Assembly: GCA_964389685.1 (NCBI GenBank)
Contig: CAYMFM010000070.1
Span: 1-20,952 of the forward strand
Source: G020353115 sp964389685
GTDB lineage: Bacteria > Bacteroidota > Bacteroidia > Bacteroidales > VadinHA17
Length of the DNA: 20,952 nt
Direction of reading: 5' to 3'
Part shown: piece after piece, positions 6,379-14,487 of the stretch
Numbering within the stretch: the stretch's first letter is position 1
How the letters are laid out: the number at the start of each line of letters is the position of its first letter
The notes under the pieces: generated by a model
Seen by the model: the letters and a program-made list of their open reading frames with translations, nothing else
Database searches by the model: none
What the model was told of the DNA's origin: nothing
Position numbers and translations under genes: made by a program

Positions 6379-6411
6379 CAAAGGATATTAACAATTGTTA
6401 ATAATTTTCAA
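6379..6411 (-). promoter_or_regulatory. Putative promoter of SPOR gene containing an 18-bp palindrome
   Basis: On the minus strand TTG (6411-6409), a 21-bp spacer and TATCCTTTG (6387-6379) resemble the Bacteroidota -33/-7 promoter, with one extra base in the -7 box. The perfect palindrome TATTAACAATTGTTAATA occupies 6386-6403, i.e. nearly the whole spacer. That is the placement expected of a repressor operator. Its half-site TTAACAA matches the AT-rich heptads of the two repeat islands, so common ancestry with them is an alternative. Confidence 0.5.
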
Positions 6412-6449
6412 CAAGAATCGTCAATTTACCAACCATTACTGATTAACTA

Positions 6450-7057
6450 TCAGAAGTTTGGACTCAGCAAGTACTTCGAATAGAATTGGTCGATCACATC
6501 CACAGCAGCTTCAGCTGTTTCAACGACGGTGAATATTTCAAGGTCATCGGGGCTCACGTTTTTTTCCCGGTCAAGCATCACTTCCCTGATCCATTGTATC
6601 AATCCTTCCCAGTAGGATGATCCGACGAGGATAATGGGGAATTTTCCGATTTTTTCAGTCTGGATCAGTGTAATTGCTTCAAAGAGTTCGTCAAAGGTTC
6701 CGAAGCCACCGGGAAGGACAATAAATCCCTGTGCATATTTCATGAACATGACTTTTCTGATAAAAAAGTGATCAAATGAGATCAGTTTATCGGGATCGAT
6801 GAACAGGTTGGGCTCCTGTTCCATCGGCAGGTCGATATTAATACCAACAGATTTTCCTCTACCTCTTTTAGCACCCATATTAGCAGCTTCCATAATTCCC
6901 GGTCCCCCGCCGGTTATCACCCCATAACCTCTCTGTGTAAGATTGAAGGCAATTTCCTCGGCCAGTTTGAAATAGGGACTATCGGGGGTTGTTCTGGCAG
7001 AGCCGAAAATGGATACACAGGGGCCGATGCGTGCCAGTTTTTCAAAACCCTCAACAA
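6450..7057 (-). CDS. LOG-family (TIGR00730-like) nucleotide-binding protein, 5' end in gap
   Basis: Rossmann-fold protein of the LOG/'lysine decarboxylase-like' family, known in several bacteria and plants to cleave ribose 5'-phosphate from cytokinin nucleotides or other nucleotide monophosphates. Reading upstream of the GTG at 6920 shows that the gene is longer than it first appears. The frame continues through EGFEKLARIGPCVSIFGSAR and TTPDSPYFKLAEEIAFNL to the N gap at 7058, the expected N-terminal part of the family. GGGPGIMEAANMGA and the hallmark PGGFGTFDE (PGGxGTxxE) are both intact. About 202 codons are visible; roughly 25-40 residues and the start are probably missing. It follows uvrA on the same strand. 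The true substrate is not deducible. Confidence 0.85.
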
Positions 7058-7157
7058 NNNNNNNNNNNNNNNNNNNNNNNNNNNNNNNNNNNNNNNNNNN
7101 NNNNNNNNNNNNNNNNNNNNNNNNNNNNNNNNNNNNNNNNNNNNNNNNNNNNNNNNN
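7058..7157. other. Assembly gap of exactly 100 N
   Basis: Exactly 100 N between the 3' part of uvrA and the 5' part of the LOG gene. A round number suggests a nominal scaffold gap. The missing UvrA C-terminus plus the missing LOG N-terminus would by themselves need about 200 bp or more, so the real gap is probably longer. Confidence 0.95.
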
Positions 7158-9916
7158 CCGATATCGATGATATAATCGGCAACTTTGATCACCTCCATGT
7201 TGTGTTCAATAACGATTACCGTGTTCCCTTTATCGACCAGCCGGTTCAGCACCTGGAGCAGTACACGCACATCTTCAAAGTGAAGTCCTGTTGTCGGTTC
7301 ATCGAGGATATAGAGGGTCTTTCCGGTATCTTTTTTCGCCAGTTCCGTTGCCAGTTTCACCCGTTGCGATTCTCCTCCGGAGAGTGTTGTGGATGGTTGT
7401 CCAAGCCGCACATAACCCAGTCCCACTTCCTTCAGGGTTTTCAATTTCTGCAGGATGGCAGGGACATTCTCAAAAAAATCGACTGCCTGGTTGATGGTCA
7501 GATTCAGGACATCGCTAATGGACTTCCCTTTGTATTTTACTTCAAGGGTTTCCCGGTTATATCGTTTTCCGTTACAATCATTACAAAGGATGTAAACATC
7601 GGGCAGAAAATTCATCTCGATGGTTTTCACCCCAGCGCCCTGGCAACCTTCACAACGTCCGCCTTTCACGTTAAAGGAAAACCGCCCTGCCTTATACCCA
7701 CGAATTTTTGCCTCTGTGGTTTGTTCAAACAATTTGCGTATATCGGAGAACACCCCCGTATAGGTTGCGGGATTTGAACGGGGTGTTCTACCCAGGGGGG
7801 ATTGATTCACCTCAATCACTTTATCTATCTGCTCAATCCCTTCGATTGATTCGTAGGGTAATGTTTCTTTGGTTGATTTATAGAAATGTTTTGCCAGCGC
7901 AGGATGAAGGGTTTGGTTTATGAGTGACGATTTACCGCTGCCTGAAACTCCGGTCACACAGATAAAATTCCCGAGCGGAAATTTTACGGAGACTCGTTTC
8001 AGGTTATTTCCGGATGCTCCTTTCAGGTAAAGGTGACCGGTATTTTGGTTTCTCCGTTTTTCAGGTACGGGGATTCTTCTTATTCTGTTCAGGTATTCGG
8101 CAGTGAGTGTGTTGAATTGATGAATCTCTTTTGGTGTTCCCTGAGCAACCACCTCACCGCCGTGTCTCCCGGCAAAAGGTCCCATATCCACAACATGATC
8201 GGATGAAAGGATCATCTCCTTATCATGTTCCACCACGATGACTGAGTTTCCTGAATCGCGCAATGCTTTCAATGCACGGATCAGTTTTTTGTTATCGCGC
8301 TGGTGCAAACCGATGCTCGGTTCATCCAGGATATAGAGTACATTCACCAGTTGCGATCCGATTTGAGTAGCCAACCGGATTCGTTGACTTTCACCCCCCG
8401 CGAGGCTTCTGGCTGTCCGATCGAGAGAAAGGTAGCTCAATCCCACATCCAACATAAATTTCAATCTTCCGAGGATCTCTTTCAGGATCTCTGCTGCGAT
8501 CAGTTTTTGTCTGGCAGTAAGTTTTTTTTCCAATCCTGAAAACCAGGCATACAGATCTCCGACATCCATGGCTGCCAGTTCGGCGATGTTTTTATTTCCG
8601 ATCCGAAAAAAAAGGGATTCTTTTCGTAGGCGTTGTCCTGAGCACTCCGGACAGATGGTCTTTTTTATAAACTGGTAACCCGATTTATGGTTTCTTCTGT
8701 TTCCATTGTCACCCTGTAAATTGTTCACATAATTAACGATTCCCTCAAAGCTCAGGAAATAGTTGGATGAGGAGCCGAGTGGAGTATTTACCAGTTTGAA
8801 TGATTCTTCAGAACCATGCAATATCGTATGTATAGCTTCCTTTGGGATTTTTCCTATCGGTGTATCGAGGGTGAAATTATATTTGGTTGCAATGGCCTCT
8901 AATTGCCAGAATATCAACGTATTTCTATATGGCCCCAAGGGAAGGATCCCGCCATTTTTTATGCTGAGGGAGGGGTCTGGTATAATTTTATGAACGTCTA
9001 CCTCATTGATGGTTCCGAGCCCATTGCATAATGGGCAGGCACCCTGGGGGGAATTGAATGAAAATGTATGGGGTGCCGGTTCGTTATAGGATATCCCTGT
9101 ATCCGGGCACATGAGTTTTCGGCTGAAATACCGGATATTTCCGGTTGCTGTATCCAGCACCATGATTGTACCCTGTCCTTGTGCCATCGCTGTTTGAACC
9201 GATTCCTTCAGTCGTCCGGAAAGTGATTTTTCAATGTTCATTTTATCAATCACCATTTCAATGAAATGGGTTTTATACCGATCCAGTTTCATTACGGGCA
9301 GCAGTTCCCTGATCTCTCCATCCACCCGCACATAGAGATATCCTTTTCGCCTGACCTGTTCAAAAAGTTCTTTATAATGTCCCTTTCTTCCTTTTACGAC
9401 CGGTGAAAGGATCATAACTTTCCGATCCACAAACTCTTTTTTAATCAGGGAAACGACCTGTTCATCGGTATATCTGACCATTTTCTTACCGGTTTGATAG
9501 GAATAGGCCACGGCTGCTCTTGCAAAAAGCAACCGGAGAAAATCATAGATCTCTGTAATGGTACCCACGGTTGACCGCGGGTTTTTGTTGGTTGTTTTCT
9601 GTTCGATTGAGATGACTGGACTCAGTCCGGTAATTTTATCCACATCGGGTCGTTCCATCCCACCCAGAAATTGTCTGGCATAAGCAGAGAGGGTTTCCAT
9701 ATATCGTCTCTGTCCCTCAGCATAAATTGTATCGAAAGCGAGTGAAGATTTTCCGCTCCCACTCAGTCCCGTAATAACGATCAGCCTGTTTCTGGGAATG
9801 GTTACATCAATATTTTTCAGGTTATGCTCACGCGCTCCGAGCACAATGATCTGATCAACCTGTTCAAGGGTTGTATCAACCGATGAACTCTCTGCAGTTT
9901 TTGCCAGATTATTCAA
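7158..9916 (-). CDS. uvrA: UvrABC excinuclease subunit A, 3' end in gap
   Basis: DNA damage-recognition ATPase of nucleotide excision repair. Two ABC modules are visible. Module 1 has Walker A GLSGSGKSS (50-58), signature LAGGESQR and Walker B LYILDEPSIGLHQRD. Module 2 has Walker A GVSGSGKSS, signature LSGGESQR and Walker B LYILDEPTTGLHFED. The C-terminal zinc module is complete (CEGCQGAG and CNDCNGKRY). The N-terminal one has CPDT in place of the usual CxxC, then CPLC. About 919 residues are present, ending at YIIDI; some 25-40 residues are lost in the gap. The start appears to be a TTG at 9916: an upstream in-frame TAG at 9937 leaves no ATG or GTG. The start overlaps the end of the lytic transglycosylase gene by 8 bp, so the genes are translationally coupled. 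Confidence 0.95.
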
Positions 9917-10919
9917 GGCTATGTGTACTTTCTTCTATTTTCCGGGTTCGACCTCCCTCTTCAGGAATTTTTATCTGATAGCTTTTCCCCTTCTTATTGG
10001 AGAGGTAGCTCTCCCGCAACCAGGGATTGAGGAATTTCAGCATTTTATAGTTGGTGTTGAAGTTTTTAGCAAACTCTGAAAAGTTGGAAACGGAACTATC
10101 AACGGCTACCTTGTAGTAGGGAATGGGCTGATAAAGGTCATCCTCTTCGAAATAGAAACCGTATTCTCGGGGATCTTCAAGGATCAATTTGATTGCCAGG
10201 ATCCTGAAAATGTAGCGTGCCGTCTCTTCATTAAGCAGCAGATCATAATAATTCATCTCATCCTGTCTTTCAATTTGCCGGTCAACACCCCGTCTGCCAT
10301 TGTTATAGGAAGCCGCTACCAGTGTCCAGTTCTGGTATTTTTCATATGATTTCAACAGGTATTTACAAGCTGCCACAGTTGATTTCTCAAGGTGGTACCG
10401 TTCATCTACTTCAGCATTCACCTCCAACCCGTATTCCCTGGCTGTTCCTTCCATCAATTGCCAGAAGCCAACGGCATCTGCTGGCGATACAACATTCGAT
10501 AATCCGCTTTCAGCCAGTGGCAGGTATTTGAAATCGTCTGGGATATTATATTCTTTTAATATCGGTTCAATAACCGGGAAATACCGTGTTGTCTTTTTCA
10601 GGTACAGCAGTGTCTGTGAATGAAAATAGGTATTAACCAGCAGTTCGCGGTCCAGGCTTTCCCATGTATCGAAGTTTTCCAGTGGAACATTTTCTCCGGC
10701 AAACGTCATGCTATCCGGAATTTCCATTGCAAACACACCGTATGTCCTGCGGATCAGTTCCGACTCGTCAATTTCTTCATAATCGTTATTCATGAAGCTC
10801 AACGCCCCGATAATTAGCACCACACCAGGTATTATCCAGACGAAAGGTCCCATGTTCCATTTCTTTTTGTTTTTCACCTTTGTCTCCGAATGTTTCATTT
10901 CTCTCATAACCATTCCCAT
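9909..10919 (-). CDS. Membrane-anchored lytic transglycosylase (MltD/Slt-like)
   Basis: Predicted peptidoglycan lytic transglycosylase, cleaving the MurNAc-GlcNAc bond in the periplasm. A short basic cytoplasmic tail is followed by one membrane segment (FVWIIPGVVLIIGALSF). The catalytic domain carries YLPLAESGLSNVVSPADAVGFWQLM, whose Glu (residue 137 with this start) is the family's catalytic acid, then VAASYNNGRRGV, the second conserved motif. The C-terminal part (about 260-336: YYKVAVDSSVSNFSEFAKNF, then IKIPEEGG) resembles the start of a LysM-type or MltD tail but is too degenerate to call. Several in-frame ATGs exist (10919, 10913, 10907, 10898); with the -7 box at 10936-10943, the later ones would give a more normal leader. 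Overlaps uvrA by 8 bp. Confidence 0.85.
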   Translation of the reverse strand: MGMVMREMKHSETKVKNKKKWNMGPFVWIIPGVVLIIGALSFMNNDYEEIDESELIRRTYGVFAMEIPDSMTFAGENVPLENFDTWESLDRELLVNTYFHSQTLLYLKKTTRYFPVIEPILKEYNIPDDFKYLPLAESGLSNVVSPADAVGFWQLMEGTAREYGLEVNAEVDERYHLEKSTVAACKYLLKSYEKYQNWTLVAASYNNGRRGVDRQIERQDEMNYYDLLLNEETARYIFRILAIKLILEDPREYGFYFEEDDLYQPIPYYKVAVDSSVSNFSEFAKNFNTNYKMLKFLNPWLRESYLSNKKGKSYQIKIPEEGGRTRKIEESTHSLE

Positions 10920-10935
10920 TTTAATAGTCAAAATG

Positions 10936-10943
10936 CAAAAGTA
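10936..10943 (-). promoter_or_regulatory. Bacteroidota-type -7 box (TACTTTTG) before lytic transglycosylase
   Basis: TACTTTTG on the minus strand perfectly matches TAnnTTTG. No convincing -33 TTTG is seen about 19-21 bp upstream. It would start a transcript carrying the transglycosylase, uvrA and LOG genes. The intergenic stretch 10920-11046 shows nothing else except a short AGGAA/TTCCT inverted repeat at 10962-10977. Confidence 0.5.
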
Positions 10944-11046
10944 GTTTTTTTGAATGAAACCAGGAAGGAATGTTCCTCATGGGAAACAACATCATAAAGA
11001 ATCGACTTGCCTTTCAGGGAATTGAAAAGGGTATAAAAAAAGAGGG

Positions 11047-12468
11047 TTATTTAAAGATATAGCTCAAACCGGTGAATATACCAATGGAATAGGGGTGGGT
11101 ATTTATGTTATCACTCCGGTTAATGGAGTTAATGTAATACTTAAAGGCTGGTTCAAGGCTGAGAGAAATTGTTTCAGTAAGATTATATTCAAGCCCTAAT
11201 CCAAGGGTACTGCTATAGTTTATTGTTTTCAGTCCGTTGGTTTCCCCGATGTGTATTTTCGATCCTTCGTAGCTGGCATAGGCTTCGTTCCTCACCATAA
11301 AGTTTGTACTTACCCCACCGAGAATATTCAGATCCACCCTTTTATCGATCAACTTATACCGGATGATTAGTGGTACTTCGATATAATCCAGACTTTGAAT
11401 GATATCCGCATTCATTGGAATTAATCCCTCTTTCACGGGGTCATACGTTTCGCTGAGCGATAAGGGTTCGACCCGGAAACCGGATTGATCCTGGAAGTAT
11501 AAAATATCATTCCGGGAAGTGATGGACCCCATTGAATTATTGATATCGAGATTCCCCTTGATGGGAAGGTTTATTGCTCCGTTATTGGCTGATGTATATA
11601 ATTGTATATCGTCGATTTGTTGGCCCATTCTGGAATAGTAAATCCCTGTATAGATCTTTATTTTAGGATTTGCATTGTATTGAATATGCAATCCTCCGGT
11701 ATAGGTAAACAAACCGTTTTCATGGCTATTGTAACTATTGCGGTAAGATTCAAGGCTGTTTTGCCCAATGTATCTGAACGAATAGATTGGAGAGAATTGT
11801 CCTCCAACGGACCACTTTGGAGCTTTTTCTGTCAAAAGATCCAGGGGCATTTCAACCGGTAATGAAACAGTATTTTCACGAGAAGGTTCATCGCCAGAGA
11901 GGGAGAGGGTTGTCACTGGCTGAGTGATGGGAAGATGCCCATCGCTTTTCGAGGCAATGAATCCGGGAGCAGGTTCTGTTCGAACGGGCACCTGCGTCTC
12001 CCGGTATTGCGTAATCTCATCGCTCTTCTGCTGTTCAAGCGGTTTAGCCGTATCTTCAACCCGGGCAACTGCATCCCGATCGGTTTTTGAAAGGGCAGCA
12101 AGCGGACTGGTTTCAACAGCCTGCTTTTCCATGTCAGTTTGAGGTTCCTCCTTGAGCGTTATCGCCGGTTCCTGCTGGCCGGTTTCATCTTCAACAATGG
12201 ATGGAGGGATAATGGTCTCCTCCTGTGCAGGTGTCATTTCAGCTACATCCGCGGTTTCAGGCTGACTAAAAAAGAGCAGCCAGGCCGAACCAGCCAGTAT
12301 AAAAAGAAGCACAGATGCAGCTGCAACGCTGTAGAAAAATGGTATTTTCCTACTCTTTCTCTGGATCCTGCCATGCACCGCTTCCCACACGTCTGGCGGG
12401 GGTGTGACTTCCAGTCCAATTAATCCTTCTTTGAATATGTGGTCAATATTTGAATCCTGCTTGATCAT
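11047..12468 (-). CDS. Dma-like dual-membrane-spanning anti-sigma factor with C-terminal beta-barrel
   Basis: A 473-residue protein with a three-part layout. Residues 1-42 form a cytoplasmic segment (IFKEGLIGLEVTPPPDVWEAV) of the kind found at the N-terminus of Bacteroidota anti-sigma proteins. Residues 43-67 are a single membrane helix. An acidic, Pro/Gln/Thr-rich linker of about 150 residues (68-218) leads to a barrel domain of the outer-membrane PorT-like type (219-473; KWSVGGQFSPIYSFRYIG at the start, YSIGIFTGLSYIFK at the end). Such a chain should cross the inner membrane, span the periplasm and insert in the outer membrane. I recall a described Bacteroides family of dual-membrane-spanning anti-sigma factors (Dma) with this layout that affects vesicle formation; assignment here rests on architecture and context. 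The ATG at 12468 overlaps the sigma stop codon by one base (TGATG), indicating coupling. Confidence 0.8.
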   Translation of the reverse strand: MIKQDSNIDHIFKEGLIGLEVTPPPDVWEAVHGRIQRKSRKIPFFYSVAAASVLLFILAGSAWLLFFSQPETADVAEMTPAQEETIIPPSIVEDETGQQEPAITLKEEPQTDMEKQAVETSPLAALSKTDRDAVARVEDTAKPLEQQKSDEITQYRETQVPVRTEPAPGFIASKSDGHLPITQPVTTLSLSGDEPSRENTVSLPVEMPLDLLTEKAPKWSVGGQFSPIYSFRYIGQNSLESYRNSYNSHENGLFTYTGGLHIQYNANPKIKIYTGIYYSRMGQQIDDIQLYTSANNGAINLPIKGNLDINNSMGSITSRNDILYFQDQSGFRVEPLSLSETYDPVKEGLIPMNADIIQSLDYIEVPLIIRYKLIDKRVDLNILGGVSTNFMVRNEAYASYEGSKIHIGETNGLKTINYSSTLGLGLEYNLTETISLSLEPAFKYYINSINRSDNINTHPYSIGIFTGLSYIFK

Positions 12469-13016
12469 CAAATGACCTTAGTAATTTTATAATAATGTTT
12501 CAGTTTTTCCTGTAAAATCGCCCTGGCCCGTGATAAATTTGATTTGGATGTCCCTTCCGAAATATTTAACAAAGCACTGATTTCCTTATGTGAATAACCC
12601 TCAATCGCATACAAATTGAATACCATACGATATTTCGGTGAGAGCTTTCGGATCATCCTCAACAAATCCTGAGCTGAAAGATCTTCAAATATTTCATCAT
12701 CAACTCCAACCTCTAAATTCTCCTCCTGGTTTTCAACCCGATTCAAATGGTATTTATCACGGTATTTTTCCAGGGCGGTATTAATCATGATCCTTCGTAT
12801 CCAGCCTTCGAAAGAACCAATTTTCTTAAACTGATGCAGGTTCAAAAATACCCTGATAAACCCTTCCTGCAAAACATCCTGTGCCTCTTCATAATCGCCG
12901 GAATACTGAAGGCACACAGCAAACATCTTTCCAGCAAACCGCTGATAAAGTTGTTCTTGTGCTATTGAATTGCCTTCAAGACACCCATTGATTATATCTG
13001 ATAAACTTTCTCCCAA
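12468..13016 (-). CDS. RNA polymerase ECF sigma factor
   Basis: Sigma-70 family, ECF class, 182 residues. Region 2 runs from about 20 to 90 (LYQRFAGKMFAVCLQYSGDY, then EEAQDVLQEGFIRVF and FEGWIRRIMINTALEKYR). Region 4 contains the helix-turn-helix (GYSHKEISALLNISEGTSKSNLSRARAILQEKL). The start appears to be a TTG at 13016: no in-frame ATG or GTG exists between it and the probable promoter, and the region 2 alignment needs residues starting here. It is the first gene of a two-gene operon with the Dma-like anti-sigma factor, its presumed partner. Targets are unknown; the neighbouring serpin genes or envelope genes are possible. Confidence 0.92.
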   Translation of the reverse strand: MGESLSDIINGCLEGNSIAQEQLYQRFAGKMFAVCLQYSGDYEEAQDVLQEGFIRVFLNLHQFKKIGSFEGWIRRIMINTALEKYRDKYHLNRVENQEENLEVGVDDEIFEDLSAQDLLRMIRKLSPKYRMVFNLYAIEGYSHKEISALLNISEGTSKSNLSRARAILQEKLKHYYKITKVI

Positions 13017-13039
13017 TTCCCCCGAATATATTAGTTGGA

Positions 13040-13070
13040 TAAAATTACCAATAATAACCGGTGGAACAAA
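13040..13070 (-). promoter_or_regulatory. Putative promoter of sigma/anti-sigma operon
   Basis: Minus strand TTTG (13070-13067), a 19-bp spacer and TAATTTTA (13047-13040), seven of eight matches to TAnnTTTG counting the free positions. Spacing is as in the Bacteroidota housekeeping promoter, and it lies 23 bp before the TTG start. No second, autoregulated ECF-type promoter could be identified by eye. Confidence 0.5.
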
Positions 13071-13164
13071 AAGCTTACCAGAAATATTTTAGGGTAACCT
13101 GTACACGTAAGATGAATAAAAAGGATAAATGGTTGCGTTGATTTATTCACTGAAGAAAACGGCA

Positions 13165-13173
13165 TACATTTTG
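13165..13173 (+). promoter_or_regulatory. Possible promoter of serpin operon (TACATTTTG)
   Basis: TACATTTTG differs from TAnnTTTG by one extra base; TTG at 13138-13140 is a possible -33 element 24 bp upstream. It lies about 50 bp before the ATG at 13224. The match is imperfect, and control by the divergent ECF sigma factor is an alternative. Confidence 0.35.
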
Positions 13174-13223
13174 CATTGTTATTGGATAACCGAAGAGAAA
13201 AAAACCACATAAACCGTTACGCA

Positions 13224-14465
13224 ATGAAAACTCAGATTAAGCTGATTATCCTGGTTCTGCTATTTCTACCCGTGATGCAATCCTGTGAGGAAGCCAGCGA
13301 TAATCCTGGACCCACCCCTCTTGAGCTCACCCCGAAATCGAAAATGTTGATTCAGGCGGATAATGCCTTCGGACTGGAGCTTTTTCGTGAAGTGGTCGGC
13401 TCGGAAGATGACACAAAGAATATCATGGTCTCTCCATTGAGTGTTTCTCTTGCCCTTGCCATGACATACAATGGTGCCGATGGCACAACCAGGGAGGCAA
13501 TGGAGGAGACCCTGCATCTCAGCGGCCTTACCGTTGAGGAGATCAACAACTCGTATAAGAACCTGATCCATGCCATGATTAACCTGGACCCGAAGGTTAC
13601 TCTCGATATCGCCAATTCGATCTGGTACAGGGATAATTTTTATGTCGAGCCCGATTTTCTCGATATGAATCAAACCTATTACAATGCGGAGGTTACACCC
13701 CTGGACTTTACCGATCCGGCCAGTCTTGATATCATCAATGAATGGGTAGCTGAAAACACCAACGACAAAATAAAAAAGATCATCGATGAGATTGATCCGC
13801 TGGATGTAATGTTCCTGATCAACGCCATCTATTTCAAGGGTATCTGGACATACCAGTTTGACCCGGAAATGACAACCAATCTGCCCTTTTACCTGGCAGA
13901 CGGAACGACTGAAGATGTTCCGTTCATGATCATGGAGGCGGATATGATGTATTTTCAGAACGAATTCTTCAAAGCAATCGAATTACCCTATGGTAAGGGG
14001 GATTTCAGCATGATAGTGATGGTCCCCCTGAACGATAACTGCGCCGACGATGTAATTGATCAGATGAGTGCAGAAAATCTGGACTCCTGGTTCAGTGGAT
14101 TTTATCTCCGCGAGGGGTTGGATATCCATCTGCCAACATTCCGGTTCGAATATGAGAAGAGTTTGAAAGAAATACTCAGAACACTGGGTATGGCAATAGC
14201 TTTTTTACCCGGAGAGGCGGATTTCTCAAAAATCAATCCCTATTTCGATTTATTCATCTCCGAGGTAAAACACAAAACATTTGTGGAAGTGAATGAGGAG
14301 GGTACGGAAGCAGCCGCTGTGACATCAGTCACGATTACCCTGACCAGCGTCGAACCTCCAGACATCTTTGAAGCGAACCGGCCGTTCCTGTTCCTGATTA
14401 AAGAGAACACATCCAATGCCCTTGTTTTTATGGGGAAAGTAGCGCTTCCTGTTATCGAGGATTAG
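13224..14465 (+). CDS. Serpin-family protease inhibitor, lipoprotein
   Basis: A 413-residue serine protease inhibitor of the serpin fold with a lipoprotein signal (LVLLFLPVMQSC, Cys21), so it should be membrane-anchored on the periplasmic or outer face. The serpin landmarks are present: NIMVSPLSVSLALAMTYNGADG near the N-terminus, FLINAIYFKGIW, the hinge GTEAAAVTS (about 360-368), and the C-terminal EANRPFLFLIKE motif. Counting P15 from the hinge Gly puts P1-P1' at Thr374-Ser375. The small-residue hinge suggests an inhibitory serpin; the Thr-Ser bond fits elastase- or subtilisin-like targets and recalls Tannerella miropin. The ATG at 13224 is chosen because it begins the signal peptide; an in-frame upstream codon at 13176 would put 16 hydrophilic residues before it. 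A lipoprotein gene follows after 22 bp. Confidence 0.92.
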   Translation: MKTQIKLIILVLLFLPVMQSCEEASDNPGPTPLELTPKSKMLIQADNAFGLELFREVVGSEDDTKNIMVSPLSVSLALAMTYNGADGTTREAMEETLHLSGLTVEEINNSYKNLIHAMINLDPKVTLDIANSIWYRDNFYVEPDFLDMNQTYYNAEVTPLDFTDPASLDIINEWVAENTNDKIKKIIDEIDPLDVMFLINAIYFKGIWTYQFDPEMTTNLPFYLADGTTEDVPFMIMEADMMYFQNEFFKAIELPYGKGDFSMIVMVPLNDNCADDVIDQMSAENLDSWFSGFYLREGLDIHLPTFRFEYEKSLKEILRTLGMAIAFLPGEADFSKINPYFDLFISEVKHKTFVEVNEEGTEAAAVTSVTITLTSVEPPDIFEANRPFLFLIKENTSNALVFMGKVALPVIED

Positions 14466-14487
14466 CTTTCACTAAACAATAACCACT

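Noticed and set aside
6917..9916. UvrA fusion protein of 999 residues
   Set aside because: The C-terminal 48 residues come from the LOG gene read in the wrong frame after passing through the N gap.
10962..10977. AGGAA/TTCCT inverted repeat as a terminator for the Dma-like gene
   Set aside because: Only 5-bp arms and no T-run in the correct direction; more likely chance.
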